Source: Variovorax sp. OK212
GTDB lineage: Bacteria > Pseudomonadota > Gammaproteobacteria > Burkholderiales > Burkholderiaceae_C
Direction: 5' to 3'
DNA length: 64,000 bases
Assembly: GCF_900112425.1 (NCBI RefSeq)
Contig: NZ_FOLP01000001.1
Coordinates: 310,001-374,000 of the forward strand
Part shown: positions 1-9,883 of the stretch, in pieces
Layout: each line of letters begins with the position of its first letter
How positions within the stretch are numbered: the stretch's first letter is position 1
Translations under genes and position numbers: made by a program
The notes under the pieces: generated by a model
The model's input: the letters and a program-made list of their open reading frames with translations, nothing else
Database searches by the model: none
Told to the model about the DNA's origin: nothing

Positions 1-530
1 TGAATCTCACCGACGGGCTGGACGGCCTGGCGATCATGCCGGTGGTGATGGTGGGTTCGGCGCTGGGCGTGTTCGCCTATGTCACGGGCAGCGCGGTGTA
101 CTCCAAGTACCTGCTGTTCCCCAACATCCCGGGCTCGGGCGAGCTGCTGGTGTTCTGCTCGGCCATGGCCGGCGCGGGCCTGGCGTTCCTGTGGTTCAAC
201 ACGCACCCGGCGCAGGTGTTCATGGGCGACGTGGGCGCGCTGGCGCTGGGCGGCGCGCTGGGCACCATCGCGGTCATCGTGCGCCAGGAGATCGTGTTCT
301 TCATCATGGGCGGCATCTTCGTGGTCGAGGCGATCTCGGTGATGGCGCAGGTGATGTACTTCAAGTACACCAAGAAGCGCTACGGCGAAGGCCGCCGCGT
401 GCTCAAGATGGCGCCGCTGCACCACCACTTCGAGAAGAGCGGCTGGCGCGAGACGCAGGTCGTGGTGCGCTTCTGGATCATCACGATGCTGCTGTGCCTC
501 GTGGGTCTTTCGACGTTGAAGCTGCGGTAA
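1..530 (+). CDS. mraY: MraY, phospho-N-acetylmuramoyl-pentapeptide transferase (3' part)
   Basis: Integral membrane enzyme that moves phospho-MurNAc-pentapeptide from UDP onto undecaprenyl phosphate, giving lipid I. The window opens inside the gene: the frame is open from base 3 and begins with [10 protein letters not shown], a signature of the MraY/WecA family. About 175 residues remain. They hold several hydrophobic helices, the [12 protein letters not shown] motif and the [13 protein letters not shown] motif near the C-terminus, both characteristic of MraY. The stop TAA lies 7 nt before murD, so the two are co-transcribed. The 5' end is missing only because of the window edge. Confidence 0.96.
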   Translation, partial: NLTDGLDGLAIMPVVMVGSALGVFAYVTGSAVYSKYLLFPNIPGSGELLVFCSAMAGAGLAFLWFNTHPAQVFMGDVGALALGGALGTIAVIVRQEIVFFIMGGIFVVEAISVMAQVMYFKYTKKRYGEGRRVLKMAPLHHHFEKSGWRETQVVVRFWIITMLLCLVGLSTLKLR

Positions 531-537
531 CGCGAAC

Positions 538-2862
538 ATGCGGCATCTGAAAGACCTCCCCGTTCTCGTCCTCGGCCTCGGTGCGTCCGGGCTGGCGATG
601 GCGCGCTGGTGCGCGCGCCACGGCGCGGTCGTGACCGTGGCGGACACGCGCGAGGCGCCGGCGTCGCTGGCCACGCTGAAGGCCGAGCTGCCCGGCGTGA
701 CCTTCGTCGGCGGCCCGTTCTCGGCCGCGCTGGTCGAAGGCACGCCGATTCGCGCCGTGTACCGCTCGCCGGGCCTGTCACCCGAAGCCATCGCGCCGGT
801 GGCCGATGCGGCGCGGGCCATGGGCCTGCCGGTCGGTGGCGAGCTCGACCTGTTCGCGCGCGCGCTGCTGGATCTGCAGACCGTCGAAGTGCCGGTGGTC
901 GAAGCCGAGCCTGAAGCCGAAGTCGAAGCCGAGCCTGAAGCCGAAGTCGAAGCCGAGGCACAAGCAGCAGAAGCAGAAGCAGAGCCCGCAGCTCAAACGG
1001 CTCCCGAAGCCGCGCAGCCGGACGTGCCGGCACCGGTCGAGGCGTCGGCGCCTGAAGTGGTCGCGGCACCCGAGACGCCCGAAGCTGTCGAGCCGGCCGA
1101 ACCGGCCGAACTACAGGCGGTGCCCGCCGAGCCGGTGGAAGCCACCCAAGCCGCGCAGCCTGCCGAAGCCCAGCCCGAGCCGACGGCGCCCGCGATGGCC
1201 GAAGCGATGCCGCGCGATCCGTCGATCAGCGTGGCCGTGCCTGTGCCTGTGCCAACGCAAGCATCGGAAGTGCCTGAAGCACCGGCCGAGCCTGTCGCTG
1301 GCGAAGCAACGCCCGAGCCGGCCGTTCCCGTGACCGCTGACGCGAACGCTGTGTCGCAAGAAGCAGCGACCGAAGCCCCCGCGGCCGAAACACCCGGATC
1401 GCCAGAGGCGCCTGAAGCCCCTGCCGCTTCGCCCGAACAGGCATCCACGGCCGCACCAGCGAGTGCGCCCGCGGCCGCGACCGTCTCCCGCCTGCCCAGC
1501 ACCGGCAAGCCCTACGTCCCCACGGCCGCGAAGGAGGCCGCGGAGTTCGTCGCCAAGATCGCCGAACTCTCCGCCACCAACCCGGCCTCCGCGGCGGTGG
1601 AAGAAGAGTCGCAGCAGCTCGTGCTGGCGCCGGCTGCCGAGCCGCCCGCACCCGAAGCGCCCAAGGGCTACACGCCCGCCGTGCTGGCCATCACCGGCAC
1701 CAACGGCAAGACCACCGTCACCTCGCTCACCGGCCAGCTGGTCGAGCGCGCCGGCAAGACCGTGGCCGTGGCCGGCAACATCGGCCCGACGCTGCTGGAC
1801 ACGCTGTCCGCGCACATGGACGCCGACACGCTGCCCGACGTGTGGGTGCTCGAGCTCTCGAGCTTCCAGCTCGACGGCGTGCAGGGCTTCGAGCCTACCG
1901 CCGCCACCGTGCTCAACCTCACGCAGGACCACCTCGACTGGCACGGCGGCATGCCGGCCTATGCGGCGGCCAAGGCGCGCATCTTCGGCGCGCGCGGGCT
2001 GATGATCCTGAACCGCGACGACGACGGCGTGATGGCCATGCTGCCCCCGCCGTTGCGCGTCAAGCTGCAGCGTCCGCAGGTGCGCACGCACGTCACCTTC
2101 GGCTCTGCCATGCCGCTGCGCCCGGGCGACTACGGCATCGAGCGCGTCAACGGCATGGCCTGGCTGGTGCGCGCGCTGGAAGCCGACGAAACGCAGAAAC
2201 GCAAGCGCGGCGCCGTGGTCGAGGAAGAGATCTTCCTGCAGCGCCTGATGCCCGCCGATGCGCTGCGCATCCGCGGCCGCCACAACGCCATGAACGCCCT
2301 GGCCGCGCTCGCGCTGGCCAGCGCCGCAGACTGCCCGCTGGGCCCGATGCTCTACGGCCTGCGCGAGTACCGCGGCGAGCCGCACCGCGTGGAACCCATC
2401 GCCATCGTCGACGAGGTCGAGTACTTCGACGACAGCAAGGGCACGAACGTGGGCGCCACCGTGGCCGCGCTGAACGGCCTGGGTGAAGAGCGCCGCGTGG
2501 TCGTGATCCTCGGCGGCGAAGGCAAGGGGCAGGACTTCGATCCGCTCGCCGCGCCCGTGCGCCAGTACGCGCGCGCCGTGGTGCTCATCGGGCGCGACGC
2601 GCCGCTCATCGAGGCCGCGCTGGCCTCGACCGGTGTCTCGCTGATGCACGCGGCTTCGATGCACGAGGCCGTGAAGCTCGCCGGCGCGCGCGCCAACCCG
2701 GGCGACGCCGTGCTGCTGTCACCGGCCTGTGCGAGCTTCGACATGTTCAAGGACTACGCGCACCGCGCCGACGTGTTCCGCGAGGCCGTGCAGGCCTGGG
2801 AAGACAGCCCGCGCGGCCTGGTGGAAGGCCTTGCGTCCGATTCGACGGAGGAACCGCTTTGA
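538..2862 (+). CDS. murD: MurD with a large disordered insertion, UDP-MurNAc-L-alanine--D-glutamate ligase
   Basis: Cytoplasmic ligase adding D-Glu to UDP-MurNAc-L-Ala. The protein has 774 residues, against about 440 in E. coli. Residues 1-115 are the Rossmann-like N-terminal domain ([10 protein letters not shown]). The ATP P-loop TGTNGKTT is only at residues 386-393, whereas in E. coli it lies near residue 112. Between them lie about 260 residues almost wholly made of Ala, Glu, Pro and Val, without predicted fold. The central domain ([19 protein letters not shown]) and C-terminal domain ([22 protein letters not shown]) are intact, so the enzyme should be active. The insertion stays in frame and keeps local GC and codon use. 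It overlaps ftsW by 3 nt. Confidence 0.95.
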   Translation: MRHLKDLPVLVLGLGASGLAMARWCARHGAVVTVADTREAPASLATLKAELPGVTFVGGPFSAALVEGTPIRAVYRSPGLSPEAIAPVADAARAMGLPVGGELDLFARALLDLQTVEVPVVEAEPEAEVEAEPEAEVEAEAQAAEAEAEPAAQTAPEAAQPDVPAPVEASAPEVVAAPETPEAVEPAEPAELQAVPAEPVEATQAAQPAEAQPEPTAPAMAEAMPRDPSISVAVPVPVPTQASEVPEAPAEPVAGEATPEPAVPVTADANAVSQEAATEAPAAETPGSPEAPEAPAASPEQASTAAPASAPAAATVSRLPSTGKPYVPTAAKEAAEFVAKIAELSATNPASAAVEEESQQLVLAPAAEPPAPEAPKGYTPAVLAITGTNGKTTVTSLTGQLVERAGKTVAVAGNIGPTLLDTLSAHMDADTLPDVWVLELSSFQLDGVQGFEPTAATVLNLTQDHLDWHGGMPAYAAAKARIFGARGLMILNRDDDGVMAMLPPPLRVKLQRPQVRTHVTFGSAMPLRPGDYGIERVNGMAWLVRALEADETQKRKRGAVVEEEIFLQRLMPADALRIRGRHNAMNALAALALASAADCPLGPMLYGLREYRGEPHRVEPIAIVDEVEYFDDSKGTNVGATVAALNGLGEERRVVVILGGEGKGQDFDPLAAPVRQYARAVVLIGRDAPLIEAALASTGVSLMHAASMHEAVKLAGARANPGDAVLLSPACASFDMFKDYAHRADVFREAVQAWEDSPRGLVEGLASDSTEEPL
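901..957 (+). repeat. 24-bp tandem repeat inside murD
   Basis: Two perfect copies of a 24-nt unit (901-924 and 925-948), followed by a 9-nt partial third copy. The unit encodes EAEPEAEV. It lies at the start of the disordered MurD insertion and suggests that the insertion grew, at least in part, by slippage or unequal exchange. Confidence 0.85.
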
Positions 2863-4157
2863 ACTCTGCCGCCGCGGGCGCCACGCCCAACACCCGCACC
2901 AGCCGTTTCAGCGGCTGGTTCAGGCGCGCGCGCAGCGGCATCGACGCGCTGCCCGTGCACCTGCCCGTGCGGCTGGGCGGCGCCGGCGTCGCGCAGACCA
3001 AGGCCACGCCGATGCGCGTGCTCGGCTTCGACCAGGCGCTGGTGTGGGTCACGGTCGCGCTGCTGACCTGGGGCCTGATCATGGTGTATTCGGCCTCCAT
3101 CGCGCTGCCCGACAACCCGCGCTTCGCGCGCGCCGGCTACAGCGCCTCGTACTTCCTCACGCGGCACGCGGCCTCGGTGGCGTTCGCCTTCATCGCCGCG
3201 CTGCTGGCCTTCCAGATTCCCATGAAGACCTGGGAGCGCGCCGCGCCGTGGCTGTTCATCGCGTCGCTGCTGCTGCTGGTGGCCGTGCTCATTCCGCACA
3301 TCGGCATCAACGTGAACGGCGCGCGCCGCTGGCTGCCCATGGGCTTCATGCGCTTCCAGCCCTCGGAGCTGGCCAAGCTCGCGATGGTGCTCTACGCCGC
3401 CAGCTACATGGTGCGCAAGATGGAGATCAAGGAGCGCTTCTTCCGCGCCGTGCTGCCGATGGGCATCGCGGTGGTGGTGGTCGGCATGCTGGTGATGGCC
3501 GAGCCCGACATGGGCGCGTTCATGGTGATCGCGGTGATCGCCATGGGCATCCTGTTCCTGGGCGGCGTGAATGCGCGCATGTTCTTCGTGATCGCCGCGC
3601 TGGTGGTGGTGGCCTTCGGCACCATCGTGGCCACCAGCCCGTGGCGCCGCGAGCGGATCTTCGCGTACCTCGATCCGTGGAGCGAGGAGCACGCGCTGGG
3701 CAAGGGCTACCAGCTGTCGCACTCGCTGATCGCCATCGGGCGCGGCGAGATCTTCGGCGTGGGCCTGGGCGGCAGCGTCGAGAAGCTGCACTGGCTGCCC
3801 GAGGCGCACACCGACTTCCTGCTCGCCGTGATCGGCGAGGAGTTCGGCCTGGTCGGCGTGCTGCTGATCATCGGCCTGTTCCTCTGGCTCACGCGCCGCA
3901 TCATGCACATCGGCCGCCAGGCCATCGCGCTGGACCGCGTGTTTTCCGGCCTCGTGGCGCAGGGCGTGGGCGTGTGGATCGGCTTCCAGGCCTTCATCAA
4001 CATGGGTGTGAACCTGGGCGCGCTGCCGACCAAGGGCCTGACCCTGCCGCTGATGAGCTTCGGCGGCTCGGCCATCCTGATGAACATGGTGGCGCTGGCC
4101 GTGGTGCTGCGCATCGATTACGAGAACCGCGTGCTGATGCGGGGAGGCCGCGTATGA
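2859..4157 (+). CDS. ftsW: FtsW, septal peptidoglycan glycosyltransferase
   Basis: SEDS-family membrane protein that polymerises lipid II at the division septum with FtsI. The 432-residue sequence has an N-terminal cytoplasmic extension of about 65 residues followed by around ten hydrophobic helices. SEDS landmarks are visible: [23 protein letters not shown], then [26 protein letters not shown], and PLMSFGGSA near the end. The start is a TTG whose last two bases belong to the murD TGA. It is supported by a strong GGAGG at 2847-2851, 7 nt upstream. It ends in an ATGA overlap with murG, so translation is probably coupled. Confidence 0.95.
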   Translation: MNSAAAGATPNTRTSRFSGWFRRARSGIDALPVHLPVRLGGAGVAQTKATPMRVLGFDQALVWVTVALLTWGLIMVYSASIALPDNPRFARAGYSASYFLTRHAASVAFAFIAALLAFQIPMKTWERAAPWLFIASLLLLVAVLIPHIGINVNGARRWLPMGFMRFQPSELAKLAMVLYAASYMVRKMEIKERFFRAVLPMGIAVVVVGMLVMAEPDMGAFMVIAVIAMGILFLGGVNARMFFVIAALVVVAFGTIVATSPWRRERIFAYLDPWSEEHALGKGYQLSHSLIAIGRGEIFGVGLGGSVEKLHWLPEAHTDFLLAVIGEEFGLVGVLLIIGLFLWLTRRIMHIGRQAIALDRVFSGLVAQGVGVWIGFQAFINMGVNLGALPTKGLTLPLMSFGGSAILMNMVALAVVLRIDYENRVLMRGGRV

Positions 4158-5218
4158 CCGGCCGCACGGCACTCGTCATGGCCGGCGGCACGGGCGGCCA
4201 CATCTTCCCCGGACTCGCGGTGGCCGAGGCCCTGCGCGAGCGCGGCTGGCGCGTGCACTGGCTGGGCGCGCCCGGCAGCATGGAGGAAAAGCTGGTGCCG
4301 CCGCGCGGCTTCGCCTTCGAGCCGGTGCAGTTCGGCGGCGTGCGCGGCAAGGGCCCGCTCACGCTGTTCCTGCTGCCGCTGCGCCTGCTGCGCGCCTTCT
4401 GGCAGAGCCTGGGCGTGGTGCGCCGCGTGAAGCCCGACGTGGTGGTGGGCCTGGGCGGCTACATCACCTTCCCGGGCGGCATGATGGGCGTGCTCATGGG
4501 CAAGCCGCTGGTGCTGCACGAGCAGAACTCGGTGGCCGGCCTCGCCAACAAGGTGCTGGCGGGCGTGGCCGATCGCGTGTTCACCGCCTTCCCCGATGTG
4601 CTGAAGAAGGCGCAGTGGGTGGGCAACCCGTTGCGTGCCGCCTTCACTTCGCAGCCCGACCCGGCCGCGCGTTTCGCGGGCCGCACCGGGCCGCTCAAAT
4701 TGCTGGTGGTCGGCGGCAGCCTCGGCGCGCGCGGGCTGAACACCGTGGTGCCGCAGGCGCTCGCGCGCATCGCCCCCGAGACGCGTCCGCAGGTGCTGCA
4801 CCAGAGCGGCGCCAAGCAGATCGACGAACTGCGCGCCAACTACACGGCCGCCGGCGTCGAGGGCGAGCTCACGCCCTTCATCGAAGACACCGCGCAGGCC
4901 TATGCGGACGCCGACATCATCGTCGCGCGCGCAGGCGCCAGCACCGTCACAGAAATCGCGGCCGTCGGCGCAGCAGCGCTGTTCGTGCCTTTCCCTTCGG
5001 CGGTCGACGACCACCAGACCACCAACGCGCGCTTCCTCGTGGACGCGGGCGGCGGATGGCTCGTGCAGCAGGCCGACCTCACTCCTGAATTGCTGGCTGA
5101 TTTGCTACAGAAAACCGGGCGCAACGCGCTGATCGACAAGGCCGCCAAGGCCAAGACCATGCAGAAGACCGAAGCCGTGGACGCCGTCGTCCGCGCCTGC
5201 GAGGAGCTTGCCAGATGA
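4154..5218 (+). CDS. murG: MurG, UDP-GlcNAc:lipid I GlcNAc transferase
   Basis: Peripheral inner-membrane GT28 glycosyltransferase that converts lipid I into lipid II. The 354 residues are close to the E. coli length. Residues 10-20 carry the [12 protein letters not shown] loop that binds the diphosphate lipid. [12 protein letters not shown] and the second glycine loop [10 protein letters not shown] follow, then the UDP-GlcNAc site region [15 protein letters not shown]. The frame stays open far upstream inside ftsW, but the start is fixed by the ATGA overlap with the ftsW stop and by homology of the [16 protein letters not shown] beginning. Confidence 0.96.
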   Translation: MTGRTALVMAGGTGGHIFPGLAVAEALRERGWRVHWLGAPGSMEEKLVPPRGFAFEPVQFGGVRGKGPLTLFLLPLRLLRAFWQSLGVVRRVKPDVVVGLGGYITFPGGMMGVLMGKPLVLHEQNSVAGLANKVLAGVADRVFTAFPDVLKKAQWVGNPLRAAFTSQPDPAARFAGRTGPLKLLVVGGSLGARGLNTVVPQALARIAPETRPQVLHQSGAKQIDELRANYTAAGVEGELTPFIEDTAQAYADADIIVARAGASTVTEIAAVGAAALFVPFPSAVDDHQTTNARFLVDAGGGWLVQQADLTPELLADLLQKTGRNALIDKAAKAKTMQKTEAVDAVVRACEELAR

Positions 5219-6696
5219 AGCACGCGATTCGTCACATCCATTTCGTCGGCGTCGGCGGCTCGGGCATGAGCGGCATCGCCGAAGTGCTGCTGAACCTCGG
5301 CTACCGCATCACCGGTTCCGACCTGGCCGACAGCGCCACGTTGCGCCGGCTGGCGGGCCTGGGCATCGGCACCTTCGTGGGCCATGCGGCCGCGCACATC
5401 GAGGGCGCCGACGCGGTCGTCACGTCCACCGCCGTGCAGCCGGACAACCCCGAGGTGCTGGCCGCGCGCGAGAAGCGCATTCCGGTGGTGCCGCGCGCGG
5501 TGATGCTGGCCGAGCTGATGCGCCTGAAGCAGGGCATCGCCATTGCCGGCACGCACGGCAAGACCACCACCACCAGCCTGGTGGCGAGCGTGCTCGACGC
5601 CGCGGGCCTGGACCCGACCTTCGTGATCGGCGGGCGCCTGAACAGCGCCGGCGCCAACGCGCAGCTCGGCAGCGGCGACTACATCGTGGTGGAGGCCGAC
5701 GAATCGGACGCCTCGTTCCTGAACCTGCTGCCCGTGATGGCGGTGGTCACGAACATCGACGCCGACCACATGGAAACCTACGGGCACGACTTCGCGAAGC
5801 TGAAGAAGGCTTTCGTCGACTTCCTGCACCGCATGCCTTTCTACGGCGTGGCCATTCTCTGCACCGACGACGCGGCCGTGCGCGAGATCGTGTCCCAGGT
5901 GACCTGCCCCGTGACGAGTTACGGCTTCGGCGAGGACGCCCAGGTGCGCGCCATCGACGTGCGCGCCGTCGGCGGCCAGATGCATTTCACGGCGCAGCGC
6001 CGCAACGGTGTGACGCTGCCCGACCTGCCCATCGTGCTGAACCTGCCGGGCGAGCACAACGTGCGCAACGCGCTGTCGGTGATCGCCGTGGCGGTGGAGC
6101 TGGGCATTCCCGACGAGGCCGTGCAGCGCGGACTGGCCGGCTTCAAGGGCGTGGGCCGCCGCTTCCAGAGCTACGGCGACGTGAGCGTGCAGGGTGAAGG
6201 CGCCGCGGGCACCTTCACCGTCATCGACGACTACGGCCATCATCCGGTCGAGATGGCCGCCACCATTGCCGCGGCGCGCGGCGCGTTCCCGGGCCGCCGG
6301 CTGGTGCTGGCGTTCCAGCCGCACCGCTACACCCGCACGCGCGACTGCTTCGAAGACTTCGTGAAGGTCATCGGCACGGCCGACGCAGTGCTGCTGGGCG
6401 AGGTCTATGCCGCCGGCGAGGCGCCCATCGTGGCCGCCGACGGCCGCACGCTGGCGCGCGCATTGCGCGTGGCCGGCAAGGTGGAGCCGGTGTTCGTCGA
6501 CGACATCGCCGCCATGCCGCGCGCCATCCTCGACAACGCGCGCGCGGGCGACGTGGTGCTCTCCATGGGCGCCGGCTCGATCGGCGCGGTGCCGGGCAAG
6601 GTGGTCGAACTCGGCGCGGGGGCCGCTGCCACAACGGCGACGGCCGCCGCCCCTTCAACATCGCAGCGCGATTCGCGCAAAGGGAGGGCCGAATGA
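5215..6696 (+). CDS. murC: MurC, UDP-N-acetylmuramate--L-alanine ligase
   Basis: Cytoplasmic ATP-dependent ligase that adds L-Ala to UDP-MurNAc. The 493 residues include the dinucleotide-like loop [13 protein letters not shown] near the N-terminus, P-loop [10 protein letters not shown] around residues 116-125, [25 protein letters not shown], and the C-terminal [13 protein letters not shown] and FQPHRYTRT motifs. It starts within the murG stop (ATGA) and ends within the ddl start (ATGA). The last 25 residues are Ala/Thr-rich and probably flexible. The molecule is a paralogue of Mpl at 31-32 kb, which carries out the recycling version of a Mur ligase reaction. Confidence 0.97.
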   Translation: MKHAIRHIHFVGVGGSGMSGIAEVLLNLGYRITGSDLADSATLRRLAGLGIGTFVGHAAAHIEGADAVVTSTAVQPDNPEVLAAREKRIPVVPRAVMLAELMRLKQGIAIAGTHGKTTTTSLVASVLDAAGLDPTFVIGGRLNSAGANAQLGSGDYIVVEADESDASFLNLLPVMAVVTNIDADHMETYGHDFAKLKKAFVDFLHRMPFYGVAILCTDDAAVREIVSQVTCPVTSYGFGEDAQVRAIDVRAVGGQMHFTAQRRNGVTLPDLPIVLNLPGEHNVRNALSVIAVAVELGIPDEAVQRGLAGFKGVGRRFQSYGDVSVQGEGAAGTFTVIDDYGHHPVEMAATIAAARGAFPGRRLVLAFQPHRYTRTRDCFEDFVKVIGTADAVLLGEVYAAGEAPIVAADGRTLARALRVAGKVEPVFVDDIAAMPRAILDNARAGDVVLSMGAGSIGAVPGKVVELGAGAAATTATAAAPSTSQRDSRKGRAE

Positions 6697-7664
6697 GCCT
6701 TCAGGACCCCAGACTCTTCGGCAAGGTGGCCGTGCTGTTCGGCGGCAGTTCCGCCGAACGCGAGATTTCGATGATGTCGGGCACCGGCGTGCTCGAGGCC
6801 CTGCGTTCGCGCGGCGTCGACGCGCATGCCTTCGACCCGTCGCAGCGCGAGCTGACCGACCTCAAGCGCGAAGGCTTCGCGCGCTGCTTCGTGGCGCTGC
6901 ATGGCCGCCACGGCGAAGACGGCACCGTGCAGGGCGCGCTCGAGCTGCTCGGCATTCCCTATACCGGCTCGGGCGTGATGGCCTCGAGCGTGGCCATGGA
7001 CAAGGTCATGACCAAGCGCATCTGGCAGGCCGACGGCCTGCCGACGCCCAAGTACGTGCGCCTGGCCTTCGACCAGCAAAGCCGCGAGCAGGTCATGGCC
7101 GTGCCCGACGTGCTGGGCCTGCCGCTGATCGTGAAGCCGCCGCGCGAGGGTTCCTCCATCGGCGTGACCAAGGTCGAGGGCTACTCGCAGATGCAGGACG
7201 CGGTGACGCTGTCCGCCAAATACGACGCCGACGTGCTCTGCGAGGAGTTCATCGAAGGCGAAGAAGTGACCTGCGCCGTGCTGGGCTTCGGGCTCGACGC
7301 GCGCGCGCTGCCGGTGGTGCGCATCGCCGCGCCCGAGGGTGCCTACGACTACCAGAACAAGTACTTCACCGACGACGTGAAGTACCACTGCCCGAGCGGC
7401 CTGCCCGCGCAGGAAGAGCACGAGATCCAGCGCATCACGCTGGCGGCCTACCGCACGCTGGGCTGCCGCGGCTGGGGCCGCGCCGACGTGATGATCCGCG
7501 CCAGCGACCGCAAGCCCTTCCTGCTCGAGATGAACACCTCGCCGGGCATGACCAGCCATTCGCTGGTGCCGATGTCGGCCCGCGCCGCGGGCATCGCGTA
7601 CGAAGACCTGTGCCTGCGCGTGCTGGCCTCGGCCGCGCTCGACGCAACGGGAGGCTCGCAATAG
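6693..7664 (+). CDS. ddl: Ddl, D-alanine--D-alanine ligase
   Basis: ATP-grasp enzyme that makes the D-Ala-D-Ala dipeptide for MurF. The 323 residues contain [10 protein letters not shown] at the N-terminus, [31 protein letters not shown] in the ATP-grasp region, and the C-terminal [17 protein letters not shown] with the metal ligands. It has the DdlB-like position between murC and ftsQ and overlaps murC by 4 nt. RBS-like GGGAGG lies at 6683-6688, upstream of the ATG. Confidence 0.97.
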   Translation: MSLQDPRLFGKVAVLFGGSSAEREISMMSGTGVLEALRSRGVDAHAFDPSQRELTDLKREGFARCFVALHGRHGEDGTVQGALELLGIPYTGSGVMASSVAMDKVMTKRIWQADGLPTPKYVRLAFDQQSREQVMAVPDVLGLPLIVKPPREGSSIGVTKVEGYSQMQDAVTLSAKYDADVLCEEFIEGEEVTCAVLGFGLDARALPVVRIAAPEGAYDYQNKYFTDDVKYHCPSGLPAQEEHEIQRITLAAYRTLGCRGWGRADVMIRASDRKPFLLEMNTSPGMTSHSLVPMSARAAGIAYEDLCLRVLASAALDATGGSQ

Positions 7665-7666
7665 CC

Positions 7667-8455
7667 ATGGCCGACAGCATCCCCGCGCCCTTCGACGTCA
7701 AGCTCATGAACATCGTCGCGAACATCGCCTTCGTGATGGTGACGCTCATGCTGCTTGCGGCGGGCGCCTGGTGGGTGCTGCGCCAGCCCTTCTTCCCCAT
7801 CGGCGGCATCAAGGTGGACGGCGAGGTCACGCACAACAACGCGGTCACGCTGCGCGCCAACGTGGCGCCGCAGCTCAAGGGCAACTTCTTCACCATCGAC
7901 CTGGCGCGTGCGCGCGCGGCTTTCGAGTCGGTGCCGTGGGTGCGCAGCGCGGTGGTGCGGCGCGAGTTTCCCGACAAGCTGCGCGTGACGCTGACCGAGC
8001 AGGTGCCGGTGGCCACCTGGGGCGACGACGCGGGCTCCAAGCTCATCAACGGTTTCGGCGACGTGTTCGAGGCCAACGTGGCCGAGGTCGACGACAACCT
8101 GCCGCGCCTGGACGGACCCATCGAGCAGGCCGGCCAGGTGCTGGGCATGTACCGCGTGCTGCAGCCGCAGTTCCAGCCCTACGAACTCAGCATCGACGAG
8201 CTCACGCTGTCGAGCCGGGGCAGCTGGAAGGTGGTGCTGGACAGCGGCGCGGAGATCGAGCTGGGCCGCGGCCAGAGCGAAGAGGTGACGGCCCGGCTGC
8301 AGCGGTTCCTGAAGACCGTGACCCAGGTCGCGGGCCAGTACCGGCGCTCGGTGGCCGATGTCGAAGGCGCCGATCTGCGCCACAACGACGCGTATGCATT
8401 GCGGCTGCGCGGCGTCACCACGGTCTCGCCAGAGGCCCCAAGAAAAATCAAGTAG
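7667..8455 (+). CDS. ftsQ: FtsQ, division protein
   Basis: Bitopic inner-membrane protein of the divisome that binds FtsB and FtsL. I read 262 residues: a short cytoplasmic tail, one membrane helix at about residues 19-39, the POTRA domain beginning FFPIGGIKVDGEV, then the FtsQ domain (PWVRSAVVRREFPDKLRVTLTEQ) and the end VEGADLRHNDAYALRLRG. The start was chosen as the ATG two bases after the ddl stop. An upstream GGGAGG at 7649-7654 is 12 nt away, which is long but acceptable. The frame is open further upstream, but that part is antiparallel coding noise inside murC and ddl. Confidence 0.94.
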   Translation: MADSIPAPFDVKLMNIVANIAFVMVTLMLLAAGAWWVLRQPFFPIGGIKVDGEVTHNNAVTLRANVAPQLKGNFFTIDLARARAAFESVPWVRSAVVRREFPDKLRVTLTEQVPVATWGDDAGSKLINGFGDVFEANVAEVDDNLPRLDGPIEQAGQVLGMYRVLQPQFQPYELSIDELTLSSRGSWKVVLDSGAEIELGRGQSEEVTARLQRFLKTVTQVAGQYRRSVADVEGADLRHNDAYALRLRGVTTVSPEAPRKIK

Positions 8456-8483
8456 CGAATACCGAGGAATCGAGGACATATCA

Positions 8484-9713
8484 ATGCCCAAAGAATACAA
8501 AGACCTGGTCGTAGGACTCGACATCGGCACCGCCAAGGTCATGGTGGTGGTGGCCGAGGTGCTGCCCGGCGGCGAGCTCAAGCTGGCCGGCCTCGGCGTT
8601 GCGCCGAGCAATGGGTTGAAGCGCGGCGTGGTGGTGAACATCGACGCCACGGTGCAGAGCATCCAGCAGGCGCTGAAGGAGGCCGAGCTGATGGCCGACT
8701 GCAAGATCAGCCGCGTGTACACAGGCATCACCGGCAGCCACATCCGCGGCATCAACTCCAGCGGCATGGTGGCGGTGAAGGACAAGGAAGTGACGCCCGC
8801 GGACGTGGCCCGCGTGGTGGAGACGGCGCGCGCCATCAACATCTCCAGCGACCAGCGCCTGCTGCTGGTGGAGCCGCAGGAATTCGTGATCGACGGCCAG
8901 GACGTGAAGGAGCCGATCGGCATGAGCGGCATGCGCCTGGAAGCCAAGGTGCACATCGTGACCGGCGCGCAGAGCGCGGCCGAGAACATCATCAAGTGCG
9001 TGCGCCGCTGCGGCCTGGAGGTCGACCAGCTGATGCTGAACCCGCTGGCCTCGAGCCAGGCGGTGCTGACCGAAGACGAGCGCGAGCTCGGCGTGGTGCT
9101 GGTGGACATCGGCGCGGGCACGACCGACGTGGCGATCTTCACCAACGGCGCGATCCGCCACACGGCCGTGATCCCGATCGCGGGCGACCTCATCACGAGC
9201 GACATCGCGATGGCGCTGCGCACGCCCACCAAGGACGCGGAAGACATCAAGGTCGAGCACGGCTACGCCAAGCAACTGCTGGCCGACCCCGAATCGCAAG
9301 TCGAAGTGCCGGGCCTGGGCGACCGCGGTCCGCGCATGCTGAGCAAGCAGGCGCTGGCCGGTGTGATCGAGCCGCGCATCGAGGAAATCTTCTCGCTCGT
9401 GCAGCAGGTGGTGCGCGAGTCGGGCTACGAGGAAGTGCTGTCGTCGGGCGTGGTGCTCACGGGCGGCAGCGCGGTGATGCCCGGCATGGTCGAGCTCGGT
9501 GAAGACATCTTCCTGAAGCCGGTGCGGCGCGGCATTCCGAAGTATTCGAGCGCGTTGTCCGACATGGTCGCGCAGCCTCGCGCCGCTACAGTCATGGGCC
9601 TTCTCGAAGAGGCTCGCTTCGCGCGCATGCGTGGCTTCAAGGTCGCACAGAAGAATGGGTCGGTAAAGACTGCATTCGGACGTTTCAAGGACTTCATCGT
9701 GGGGAATTTCTGA
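8484..9713 (+). CDS. ftsA: FtsA, actin-like membrane anchor of FtsZ
   Basis: Actin-fold ATPase that tethers FtsZ to the membrane and recruits late division proteins. The 409 residues include phosphate-1 loop VGLDIGTAKVMV, VDIGAGTTDVAIF, and the adenosine motif LTGGSAVMPG. A short amphipathic tail (AFGRFKDFIVGNF) matches the membrane-targeting helix that ends FtsA proteins. The ATG at 8484 has GAGGA at 8472-8476 with 7-nt spacing. An in-frame GTG further upstream inside ftsQ is not needed. Confidence 0.95.
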   Translation: MPKEYKDLVVGLDIGTAKVMVVVAEVLPGGELKLAGLGVAPSNGLKRGVVVNIDATVQSIQQALKEAELMADCKISRVYTGITGSHIRGINSSGMVAVKDKEVTPADVARVVETARAINISSDQRLLLVEPQEFVIDGQDVKEPIGMSGMRLEAKVHIVTGAQSAAENIIKCVRRCGLEVDQLMLNPLASSQAVLTEDERELGVVLVDIGAGTTDVAIFTNGAIRHTAVIPIAGDLITSDIAMALRTPTKDAEDIKVEHGYAKQLLADPESQVEVPGLGDRGPRMLSKQALAGVIEPRIEEIFSLVQQVVRESGYEEVLSSGVVLTGGSAVMPGMVELGEDIFLKPVRRGIPKYSSALSDMVAQPRAATVMGLLEEARFARMRGFKVAQKNGSVKTAFGRFKDFIVGNF

Positions 9714-9813
9714 CGATGATCAAGTCTCCACTGTGGCTCGCGCGTGGCAGCCCACCCCTGCATTTCAACGAGCGATGGCGACGCACAGGTCCACCATCCT
9801 GACGCTCGCATCG

Positions 9814-9842
9814 TTGATCTCGTCACGGCACAAGAAATATTC
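9814..9842 (+). promoter_or_regulatory. Candidate ftsZ promoter
   Basis: In the 170-nt gap between ftsA and ftsZ, TTGATC at 9814-9819 is followed after 17 nt by ATATTC at 9837-9842, locally AT-rich in a GC-rich region. A start site near 9849 would give a leader of about 35 nt before ftsZ. The larger-than-usual gap here fits an internal promoter that supplies extra FtsZ. Confidence 0.4.
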
Positions 9843-9883
9843 ATAGATACACAACGGCAACTGCAAGATTCAAGGAGTTAAAA

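Noticed and set aside
1111..2664. Minus-strand open frame of about 517 codons opposite murD
   Set aside because: Antisense of an Ala/Glu-rich coding tract. His/Arg/Gly-rich product with no motif.
2729..4153. N-terminal extension of MurG by about 475 codons
   Set aside because: The open frame overlaps all of ftsW in another phase. Homology and the ATGA overlap place the start at 4154.
6407..7666. N-terminal extension of FtsQ by 420 codons
   Set aside because: It lies inside murC and ddl in another frame and has no FtsQ-like or signal sequence. The ATG at 7667 fits the family.
9714..9883. A small gene between ftsA and ftsZ
   Set aside because: No frame has a start with an RBS and coding bias. 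The gap is better explained as the ftsZ promoter region.
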